From: Suilimivivens sp963650485
GTDB taxonomy: Bacteria > Bacillota > Clostridia > Lachnospirales > Lachnospiraceae
Reading direction: 5' to 3'
Assembly: GCA_963650485.1 (NCBI GenBank)
Contig: CAVJLN010000068.1
Coordinates: 1 to 12,697 of the forward strand
DNA length: 12,697 bases
Shown in pieces: positions 5,840 through 12,401 of the stretch. The notes below the pieces were generated by a model. The model did no database searches. It was not told the origin of the DNA and saw only the letters and a program-made list of their open reading frames with translations. Numbering within the stretch: the first letter of the stretch is position 1; every line of letters begins with the position of its first letter. A program made the position numbers and the translations under genes.

Positions 5840-5869
5840 TTGACACTGCTGCATGGCAGATGATAGAAT
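5840..5869 (+). promoter_or_regulatory. Sigma-A promoter for carB
   Basis: A perfect TTGACA (5840-5845) is followed by an 18-base spacer and TAGAAT (5864-5869, five of six matches). Transcription would start near 5876, leaving a leader of about 26 bases. That is too short for a PyrR- or UMP-type attenuator, and none is visible. Confidence 0.6.
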
Positions 5870-5901
5870 CATTCACAGTGAGCAAAAGAGGAGGGAAAAC
5901 A

Positions 5902-8900
5902 ATGCCAAAAAGAACAGATATTCATAAGGTACTTATTATTGGATCCGGTCCGATTATCATCGGGCAGGCATGCGAATTTGATTATTCCGGCACACAGGCG
6001 TGCAAGGCACTGCGGAAGCTGGGATATGAAATCGTTTTAGTGAATTCCAATCCGGCAACCATTATGACGGATCCGGAAACCGCAGACGTCACGTACATCG
6101 AACCGTTGAACGTAGATCGCCTGGAACAGATTATTGCAAAGGAAAGGCCTGATGCATTACTTCCTAATTTAGGAGGTCAGTCAGGATTGAATCTCTGTTC
6201 CGAGTTGAACAAGGCGGGAATCCTTGAAAAATACAAGGTGAAGGTAATTGGCGTTCAGGTAGATGCGATTGAACGTGGCGAAGACAGAATTGAATTTAAG
6301 AAGACAATGAACAAACTGGGGATCGAGATGGCTCGCAGTGAAGTTGCTTATTCCGTTGAAGAAGCGCTTGCTATTGCGAAGGAGCTTGGTTACCCAGTTG
6401 TTTTACGTCCGGCCTATACCATGGGTGGTGCCGGCGGCGGTCTGGTTTATAATAAAGAAGAATTAAAGACCGTCTGTGCAAGAGGTCTTCAGGCCAGCCT
6501 TGTCGGACAGGTACTTGTAGAGGAATCCATTTTAGGATGGGAAGAGTTAGAGCTGGAAGTAGTAAGGGATGCAGAGGGCAACATTATTACCGTCTGCTTT
6601 ATTGAAAACATTGATCCGCTCGGTGTGCACACCGGTGACTCTTTCTGTGCAGCTCCGATGCTGACGATTTCTGAGGAATGCCAGAAGAGATTACAGGAGC
6701 AGGCTTACCGGATCGTAGAATCCGTACAGGTGATTGGCGGAACGAACGTACAGTTCGCACATGATCCGGTTACCGACCNNNNNNNNNNNNNNNNNNNNNN
6801 NNNNNNNNNNNNNNNNNNNNNNNNNNNNNNNNNNNNNNNNNNNNNNNNNNNNNNNNNNNNNNNNNNNNNNNNNNNNNNNNNNNNNNNNNNNNNNNNNNNN
6901 NNNNNNNNNNNNNNNNNNNNNNNNNNNNNNNNNNNNNNNNNNNNNNNNNNNNNNNNNNNNNNNNNNNNNNNNNNNNNNNNNNNNNNNNNNNNNNNNNNNN
7001 NNNNNNNNNNNNNNNNNNNNNNNNNNNNNNNNNNNNNNNNNNNNNNNNNNNNNNNNNNNNNNNNNNNNNNNNNNNNNNNNNNNNNNNNNNNNNNNNNNNN
7101 NNNNNGACGCTATGGTCTGGGACATGCGAAGAACTTTGACCAGTTATCGAAGGAAGAGTTGTTAAAGAGACTGGCCACTCCGTCAAGTGAGCGTCACTTT
7201 CTGATGTATGAAGCACTTCGTAAGGGTGCAGCCGTAGAGGAAATATTCGAACTGACGAAGGTAAAGGCATACTTTATCGAACAGATGAAGGAGCTGGTAG
7301 AAGAAGAGGAAGAAATCTTAAAGCATAAGGGTGAAATGCTGAGCGATGAGCTGTTAACCACTGCAAAGAAGGATGGCTTCTCAGATAAGTATTTAAGCCA
7401 GTTATTGGAGATTCCGGAGGAAGAAATCCGCAGCCATCGTATTGCAATCGGTGTAGAAGAAGCATGGGAAGGGGTTCATGTAAGCGGAACGAAAGACAGC
7501 GCTTATTATTATTCCACCTACAATGCAACGGACAAGGATCCGGTATCCGATAAGCAGAAGATCATGATCTTAGGCGGCGGCCCGAACCGTATCGGACAGG
7601 GTATCGAATTTGACTACTGCTGTGTACATGCGGCTATGGCGCTTAAGAAGCTTGGCTTCGAAACCATTATCGTGAACTGTAATCCGGAGACCGTTTCTAC
7701 CGACTATGATACCTCCGATAAGCTTTATTTTGAGCCGCTAACACTGGAAGATGTATTGAGCATTTATAAGAAAGAAAAGCCGCTCGGTGTCATTGCACAG
7801 TTTGGTGGACAGACACCGCTTAATCTGGCAGCAGAACTGGAAAAGAACGGTGTCCGTATTTTGGGAACCGCACCGGCAGTCATTGATCTTGCAGAAGACC
7901 GTGACCTGTTCCGAGCGATGATGGAAAAGTTAGAGATTCCGATGCCGGAATCCGGAATGGCCGTTACCGTAGAAGATGCCGTCAGGATTGCCAACAACAT
8001 CGGATATCCGGTTATGGTACGTCCTTCTTATGTCCTTGGCGGACGTGGCATGGAGGTTGTTTATGATGATGAAAGCATGGCAGAATATATGAAAGCTGCT
8101 GTCGGTGTCACACCGGATCGTCCGATTCTGATTGACCGTTTCTTAAATCATGCCTTAGAGTGTGAAGCCGATGCGATCAGTGATGGAACACATGCCTTTG
8201 TTCCGGCAGTGATGGAGCATATTGAGCTTGCCGGTGTTCATTCGGGTGACTCTGCATGTATCATTCCTTCCGTACACATCAGCGAAGAGAATGTGAAGAC
8301 CATTAAAGAATATACCCGTAGGATTGCAGAAGAAATGCATGTCAAGGGACTTATGAATATGCAGTATGCGATTGAAAAAGGCAAGGTATTTGTTCTGGAA
8401 GCAAACCCGAGAGCATCCCGTACCGTACCGCTTGTTTCCAAGGTATGTAACATCCGTATGGTACCGATTGCAACCGATATTATTACCTCTGAAATTACAG
8501 GCCGTCCTTCACCGGTGCCTGCATTGAAGGAGCAGAACATTCCTTATCATGGTGTAAAGGAAGCAGCTTTTCCGTTCAATATGTTCCAAGAGGTTGACCC
8601 GGTACTCGGCCCGGAAATGCGTTCTACCGGAGAGGTTCTTGGTTTATCCGTATCCTGCGGAGAGGCCTTCTTCAAGGCGCAGGAAGCCGTACAGTCCAAG
8701 CTTCCGTTAGAAGGAACTGTTCTGATTTCCGTAAACAACAAGGATAAGAACGAAGTGGCTGCAGTAGCGAAGAGTCTTGTGGAAGATGGATTTAAGCTTG
8801 TGGCAACCAGTGGTACATTTGATTATCTTACCGCTGCAGGAGTTCCGGCTGTTAAGGTGAATAAGCTCTACGAAGGACGCCCGGATATTTCGGATATGAT

Positions 8901-9123
8901 TGCAAATGGAGAGATCCAGCTTATCGTAAACTCTCCGATCGGCAAGAGCGGGGTACAGGATGACAGCTATCTGCGTAAGGCAGCAATTAAGGCGAAAGTG
9001 CCTTATATTACAACCGTTGCGGCAGCAAAGGCAACGGCAGAAGGAATCCATTATGTGAAGACACATAAGCTGGAGGAACTGAAGTCCTTACAGGAACTTC
9101 ACAGTGAGATCACGGATCGGTAA
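5902..9123 (+). CDS. carB: Carbamoyl-phosphate synthase large subunit (interrupted by a sequencing gap)
   Basis: CarB makes carbamoyl phosphate from bicarbonate, two ATP and ammonia passed from the CarA glutaminase, for pyrimidine and arginine synthesis. Starting at the ATG at 5902 (GAGGAGGG about 7 bases upstream) gives 1073 residues, the usual family length; an in-frame upstream extension to 5785 lacks a ribosome binding site and is rejected. Visible parts are the first half, opening GSGPIIIGQACEFDYSG (from about residue 14), with the ATP-grasp loop MGGAGGGL (about 174-181). The second half begins GGGPNRIGQGIEFDY (near 558), with metal-binding E833 and N835 in LEANPRASRT. The C-terminal MGS-like regulatory domain (about 938-1060) contains VATSGT (967-972), which binds UMP or IMP in relatives. 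Residues about 293-402 are hidden by 327 N. No carA is visible upstream or downstream. Confidence 0.96.
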   Translation: MPKRTDIHKVLIIGSGPIIIGQACEFDYSGTQACKALRKLGYEIVLVNSNPATIMTDPETADVTYIEPLNVDRLEQIIAKERPDALLPNLGGQSGLNLCSELNKAGILEKYKVKVIGVQVDAIERGEDRIEFKKTMNKLGIEMARSEVAYSVEEALAIAKELGYPVVLRPAYTMGGAGGGLVYNKEELKTVCARGLQASLVGQVLVEESILGWEELELEVVRDAEGNIITVCFIENIDPLGVHTGDSFCAAPMLTISEECQKRLQEQAYRIVESVQVIGGTNVQFAHDPVTDXXXXXXXXXXXXXXXXXXXXXXXXXXXXXXXXXXXXXXXXXXXXXXXXXXXXXXXXXXXXXXXXXXXXXXXXXXXXXXXXXXXXXXXXXXXXXXXXXXXXXXXXXXXXXXRYGLGHAKNFDQLSKEELLKRLATPSSERHFLMYEALRKGAAVEEIFELTKVKAYFIEQMKELVEEEEEILKHKGEMLSDELLTTAKKDGFSDKYLSQLLEIPEEEIRSHRIAIGVEEAWEGVHVSGTKDSAYYYSTYNATDKDPVSDKQKIMILGGGPNRIGQGIEFDYCCVHAAMALKKLGFETIIVNCNPETVSTDYDTSDKLYFEPLTLEDVLSIYKKEKPLGVIAQFGGQTPLNLAAELEKNGVRILGTAPAVIDLAEDRDLFRAMMEKLEIPMPESGMAVTVEDAVRIANNIGYPVMVRPSYVLGGRGMEVVYDDESMAEYMKAAVGVTPDRPILIDRFLNHALECEADAISDGTHAFVPAVMEHIELAGVHSGDSACIIPSVHISEENVKTIKEYTRRIAEEMHVKGLMNMQYAIEKGKVFVLEANPRASRTVPLVSKVCNIRMVPIATDIITSEITGRPSPVPALKEQNIPYHGVKEAAFPFNMFQEVDPVLGPEMRSTGEVLGLSVSCGEAFFKAQEAVQSKLPLEGTVLISVNNKDKNEVAAVAKSLVEDGFKLVATSGTFDYLTAAGVPAVKVNKLYEGRPDISDMIANGEIQLIVNSPIGKSGVQDDSYLRKAAIKAKVPYITTVAAAKATAEGIHYVKTHKLEELKSLQELHSEITDR
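6779..7105. other. Run of 327 undetermined bases
   Basis: An unbroken run of N inside carB. Its length is 109 codons, so the reading frame continues correctly across it and the protein reaches the standard length. The stated gap size is therefore probably right. The hidden part covers the end of the first ATP-grasp domain and the start of the oligomerisation domain. Confidence 0.99.
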
Positions 9124-9162
9124 GAGATGAAACAGCAAATTAGATGAAAAGAGGAATTGAAA

Positions 9163-10179
9163 ATGGAACAGGCAGTCAGTATATCGAAGGAAGTCGGTAA
9201 GAAAAAGGGAATCCCGGGGAGCACACTTAAAATTATTGCCATTACGACCATGTTTATCGATCACGTCGGAGCAGTTGTACTGGAAGGAAAATTATCGGAT
9301 CTCGGAATGGCACAGGCCATGCAGACGCAGGAAGGACTGCAGGAATTCATGGCGCAATATGGAGTGCTTTATCTCATGGATATGATCATGCGGTTGATTG
9401 GAAGAATGGGTTTTCCGATTTTCTGCTTTCTGCTCATTGAAGGATTCTTGCATACCAGAAGCCGTCTGAAATATGGAAGAAATCTGTTGCTCTTTGCATT
9501 GATTTCCGAGGTTCCGTTTGATCTGGCGATTACAAGAGGTATGGGAGATGTGCCGATGATCGGCGGAGTGCTTTATCCATATTATCAGAACGTATTCTTT
9601 ACGCTGTTTATCGGACTGCTGTGCATGTGCGGTTATGAATTTGTAAGCCGGCATGCAGAAGAATTCGGGAAAAATAGCGGGACGAAGGTTTTAGCCTGGG
9701 TATTCCGAATTACGGGAATGATACTTCCGGCGGTTGTCATCCGGGCTATGATCCTGAAACACATCGGAGTATTTCCGGACAGGATCTGTTGGAGTATCGG
9801 AATTCTTGTGCCGGTTCTTCTTTACGCAGCGGTTTATATGAACAGAAAGAGTGTGGCTTCCTATCAGGTGCTTTGTACGGATATGACGATTCTGGCACTG
9901 GGAGCACTTGTGGCAGATCTTTTACATACCGATTATTCAGCCCTCGGGATTGTGACAATTACGTTGATGTATGCATTCCGTAGGAATCATGTGAAGAGCG
10001 TCCTTGCCGGATGTATTGCACTTACGGTGTTTAATTATATTGAAATTACCAGCTTCTTTACACTGATTCCGGTAAAGAAGTATAATGGGGAACGTGGACT
10101 TTCCATGAAGTATTTCTTCTATGCGTTCTATCCGGTGCATTTGTTTTTGCTGTATCTCATTTCGAGGTATCTTGTTTGA
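9163..10179 (+). CDS. TraX-family multi-pass membrane protein
   Basis: This 338-residue integral membrane protein has motifs of the TraX family: LKIIAITTMFIDHVGAVVLE (22-41), GRMGFPIFCFLLIEGF (80-95), SEVPFDLA (115-122), and the closing YNGERGLSMKYFFYAFYP (307-324) followed by VHLFLLYLI. About eight or nine spans are apparent. TraX of the F plasmid acetylates the pilin N-terminus, but chromosomal clostridial members lie outside conjugation loci. They are better regarded as putative membrane acyltransferases of unknown substrate. No conjugation gene is present nearby. I take the ATG at 9163 with GAGGA seven bases upstream; a TTG two codons earlier is possible but closer to the Shine-Dalgarno. 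It lies 39 bases after carB with no terminator between, so read-through from carB is likely. Confidence 0.85.
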   Translation: MEQAVSISKEVGKKKGIPGSTLKIIAITTMFIDHVGAVVLEGKLSDLGMAQAMQTQEGLQEFMAQYGVLYLMDMIMRLIGRMGFPIFCFLLIEGFLHTRSRLKYGRNLLLFALISEVPFDLAITRGMGDVPMIGGVLYPYYQNVFFTLFIGLLCMCGYEFVSRHAEEFGKNSGTKVLAWVFRITGMILPAVVIRAMILKHIGVFPDRICWSIGILVPVLLYAAVYMNRKSVASYQVLCTDMTILALGALVADLLHTDYSALGIVTITLMYAFRRNHVKSVLAGCIALTVFNYIEITSFFTLIPVKKYNGERGLSMKYFFYAFYPVHLFLLYLISRYLV

Positions 10180-10334
10180 TAACGACTGAGAAATATGTAA
10201 ATTAAGGCAATATGGATCATGAATGACTGGATTCAAGGGGACATAGAGCATGATTTATATTCCAAAGTTATTTCATGGGTAAAAGGAAAGCTGCATGAAT
10301 AACTTCCGGATTCTGCGCACATCCTAATTCCAAG

Positions 10335-11000
10335 ATGAAAAAGGGAATGGATGCGAAACAAAAAGCAAAGACGGAAACAATTCCATATAGTATTTCAGCC
10401 TATGCGGTGATGCTCACGTTTGTGTCACTCCTTGGATTTCTGATCGAGAATACCTGGATCGTTCTGACCGAAGGGTTTGCAGATAACCGGAATATGAATG
10501 CACCGTTTTTGATAGGATATGGAGTGATGGTGCTGCTGATCTACCGGTTTATGGGAACCCCAGAGCAGCTTACGGGGATTTTGCAGTTCGGAAGAGGCTG
10601 GACCAGACTAGGGAGGATCAGTCTGTATTTTCTGACCTCCTTTTTCGTGGTATGCTCAGTTGAAATTCTGACCGGATACGTGGTAGAAAAGGTATGCCGG
10701 CTTTATTATTGGAGTTATGAGACCCTGCCGCTGCATATTACGAGATATACGTCCCTTCCGACGAGTGTTTCCTTTGCGTTTCTGATTGTATTTTTTATGG
10801 GAATTGTGTACACGCCTGCTATGAAATGGCTTACGAGAGTGGATAACAGAGCGCTCCGGATGGTGAGCGTTTTGCTGGTATTATTGCTTGTCCTGGATTG
10901 TGGAAGCTGCTTTGTCTATATGAAAAACAACGGTAATTTTTACTATCGCTGGAAGATCCAGATTTTTGCAAATCCGCAAAAGATGATTGACGGAAATTGA
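10335..11000 (+). CDS. CmpB-like (putative ABC-transporter type IV) membrane protein
   Basis: This 221-residue protein has about five or six membrane spans. Recognisable features are SLLGFLIENTWIVLTEGFAD (31-50) with NRNMNAPFLIGYGVMVLLI (51-69), resembling the G-x-x-x-E...N-R...P-x-x-x-Y-G pattern of the PF06541 (CmpB/DUF1113) family. VEILTGYVVEKV (109-120) followed by YYWSYETLPLHITRYTSLP (124-142) resembles its second conserved block. The family is named from an ABC-transporter context, but no ATPase gene is adjacent, so the function here is unknown. The start is uncertain: the ATG at 10335 has no good Shine-Dalgarno, and the ATG at 10347 has AAGGGA directly against it. It follows the TraX-family gene by 155 bases on the same strand. 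Its 3' end carries the -35 box of ddh. Confidence 0.75.
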   Translation: MKKGMDAKQKAKTETIPYSISAYAVMLTFVSLLGFLIENTWIVLTEGFADNRNMNAPFLIGYGVMVLLIYRFMGTPEQLTGILQFGRGWTRLGRISLYFLTSFFVVCSVEILTGYVVEKVCRLYYWSYETLPLHITRYTSLPTSVSFAFLIVFFMGIVYTPAMKWLTRVDNRALRMVSVLLVLLLVLDCGSCFVYMKNNGNFYYRWKIQIFANPQKMIDGN

Positions 11001-11015
11001 AACAGGTAGTATAGT
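10987..11015 (+). promoter_or_regulatory. Sigma-A promoter for ddh
   Basis: TTGACG (10987-10992, five of six matches) is followed by a 17-base spacer and TATAGT (11010-11015, five of six). The -35 box lies in the last codons of the preceding membrane protein gene. Transcription would start near 11022, leaving a leader of about 27 bases. A dyad, TAGTGCT (11012-11018) and AGTACTA (11026-11032), with one wobble, overlaps the -10 box and start point and might be an operator. Confidence 0.65.
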
Positions 11016-11048
11016 GCTCCTGAAAAGTACTACTATAGGAGGAAAATA

Positions 11049-12035
11049 ATGGCAATTCGAATTGGTATATTAGGATACGGCAACCTCGGAAGAGGTGTCG
11101 AGTGTGCGATCAAGCACAATGATGATTTAGAGCTGAAGGCTGTTTTTACAAGACGTGCACCGGCTACCGTAGGAATTCTGACAGACAGTGCAGAGGTTCA
11201 TTCGGTCAATGATCTTCTGGCTTATAAGGATGAAATTGATGTATTAATCATCTGTGGTGGAAGTGCAACAGATCTTCCGGTACAGACACCGGAGTATGTG
11301 AAGTATTTCAATGTCATTGACAGCTTTGATACCCATGCAAAGATTCCGGAGCATTTTGAGAATGTAAATCGTGCAGCGATGGAATCCGGTAAGGTTGGAA
11401 TGATCTCTGTAGGCTGGGATCCTGGCATGTTCTCTTTGAACCGTGTTTATGCTAATGCGATCTTAACAAACGGTAAGGATTATACCTTCTGGGGAAAGGG
11501 TGTAAGCCAGGGACACTCCGATGCAATCCGCCGGATCGAAGGCGTTGCAGATGCAAGACAGTATACCATTCCGGTTCCGGAAGCACTGGAAAAGGTCCGT
11601 AACGGAGAGACACCGGAGCTTACTACCCGTGAGAAGCATACCAGAGAATGTTTCGTAGTAGCAAAAGAGGGAGCAGATCTTTCCGGAATCGAGAAGGAAA
11701 TCAAGGAAATGCCGAACTACTTTGCGGACTATGATACAACGGTACATTTTATTACCCAGGAAGAACTGGATCGTGATCACAAGGGAATTCCCCATGGCGG
11801 TTTTGTTATCCGCAGTGGAGCGACCGGTTGGAACGATGAGAACAAACATATCATTGAGTACAGCTTAAAGCTGGATTCCAATCCGGAATTTACAGCCAGT
11901 GTACTGGTTGCCTATGCAAGAGCTGCTTACCGCATGAATAAAGAAGGACAGAAGGGCTGCAAGACCGTGTTCGATGTGGCACCGGCTTATCTTTGCAGAC
12001 AGAGCGGAGCAGAGCTACGGGCTCATATGCTGTAA
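11049..12035 (+). CDS. ddh: meso-Diaminopimelate D-dehydrogenase
   Basis: The enzyme interconverts L-tetrahydrodipicolinate and meso-2,6-diaminopimelate with NADPH and ammonia, a one-step route to the peptidoglycan and lysine precursor that bypasses the succinylase/acetylase steps; it is cytosolic. The 328-residue length fits the family. The NADP-binding loop GILGYGNLGRGV is at residues 6-17 and the phosphate-side residues TRR at 35-37. The substrate region ISVGWDPGMFSLNRVYA (118-134) includes the family's W-D-P-G-M motif. YTFWGKGVSQGHSDAIRRI (145-163) carries the conserved G-x-G-x-S-x-G-H-S-D-A. AGGAGG six bases before the ATG fixes the start. A promoter overlaps the 3' end of the upstream gene. 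No terminator is visible before the mobile-element remnants that begin about 50 bases downstream. Confidence 0.95.
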   Translation: MAIRIGILGYGNLGRGVECAIKHNDDLELKAVFTRRAPATVGILTDSAEVHSVNDLLAYKDEIDVLIICGGSATDLPVQTPEYVKYFNVIDSFDTHAKIPEHFENVNRAAMESGKVGMISVGWDPGMFSLNRVYANAILTNGKDYTFWGKGVSQGHSDAIRRIEGVADARQYTIPVPEALEKVRNGETPELTTREKHTRECFVVAKEGADLSGIEKEIKEMPNYFADYDTTVHFITQEELDRDHKGIPHGGFVIRSGATGWNDENKHIIEYSLKLDSNPEFTASVLVAYARAAYRMNKEGQKGCKTVFDVAPAYLCRQSGAELRAHML

Positions 12036-12083
12036 CAGTGATTGCTCAAATTGGGGTTGACAGGTAAAACATTTATTGCTTAA

Positions 12084-12299
12084 ACTGCAGGTATGCCGCT
12101 GGAACAGGCAGTGGAAGAAGCGATTGAGTACTGTATCCGGCATGATATATTGAAGGATTTTTTGTTAAAGCAAAGAGCAGAGGTAGTCAAGATGAGCATT
12201 TTTGAATATGATGAAGAACGTGAAATGGAGCTGATCCGGAGGGATGAACGGGAGATCGGCGAGAAGATTGGGAAAGAGATCGGGAAAGAGATCGGAGAG
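12084..12299 (+). pseudogene. C-terminal fragment of an Rpn-family (recombination-promoting nuclease / PD-(D/E)XK transposase-like) protein
   Basis: About 70 residues match the end of Rpn-family proteins. MPLEQAVEEAIEYCIRHD is followed by ILKDFLLKQRAEVVKMSIFE, then YDEEREMELIRRDERE, and finally a charged tandem tail (IGEKIGKEIGKEIGE). Intact relatives are about 270-330 residues and carry the nuclease domain before this part. Here a TAA in frame at 12081-12083 cuts off everything upstream, and no ribosome binding site precedes the ATG at 12093. Homology stops near 12299, where the frame runs into unrelated sequence (to a stop at 12381-12383). It is therefore a remnant, truncated at both ends. 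The tail is encoded by a 12-base tandem repeat (about 12251-12297), common and variable in this family. Confidence 0.75.
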
Positions 12300-12400
12300 A
12301 TGCCGTTATACTGCCTGTGGCATTCCCACAAATCCATAAACAGACCGAACGGCATCAGCCAGAATTCATCCTGCGAAAGATGAAGCTGACCGATTCCTAA
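12299..12400 (-). pseudogene. Fragment resembling a small phage tail-assembly-type protein
   Basis: Read on the minus strand, 34 codons give a peptide that opens LGIGQLHLSQDEFWLMPF and continues GLFMDLWECHRQYNGI. The pattern L-G-(h)-x-x-L-x-L-S-x-x-E-F-W-x-M-(x7)-L-x-E-C-x-R resembles small prophage proteins between the tail tube and tape-measure genes (tail-assembly chaperone-like). This is from my memory of the family, not from a search. It is a fragment: upstream lies the recombinase remnant in the opposite sense, and downstream the frame runs into the Rpn remnant. No start codon with a ribosome binding site is visible. The plus-strand frames over the same bases show nothing recognisable. 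Confidence 0.4.
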
Positions 12401-12401
12401 T

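Noticed and set aside
5785..5901. In-frame extension of carB to an upstream ATG, adding 39 residues
   Set aside because: The extension would cross the hairpin and the TTGACA/TAGAAT promoter, has no ribosome binding site, and makes the protein longer than the family norm. The ATG at 5902 has a strong GAGGAGGG and gives exactly 1073 residues.
5876..5901. Pyrimidine-responsive leader (PyrR attenuator) for carB
   Set aside because: The predicted leader is only about 26 bases. The one strong hairpin (5788-5816) lies upstream of the promoter, so it cannot attenuate carB transcription from that promoter.
9163..10179. A conjugation locus suggested by the TraX-family name
   Set aside because: No relaxase, coupling protein or pilus gene is nearby. 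Chromosomal TraX-family proteins are common in Clostridia outside conjugation.
12055..12086. TTGACA-18-TAAACT as a promoter for the Rpn fragment
   Set aside because: The spacing is acceptable and the -35 is perfect, but the -10 is poor and the downstream gene is a truncated remnant. It may be a chance match or a leftover, so it is not listed as a feature.
12318..12398. Plus-strand frame ending FILRKMKLTDS as a frameshifted continuation of the Rpn-family protein
   Set aside because: It does not match the usual Rpn C-terminus as I know it. The same bases read on the minus strand give a much more recognisable phage-like peptide.
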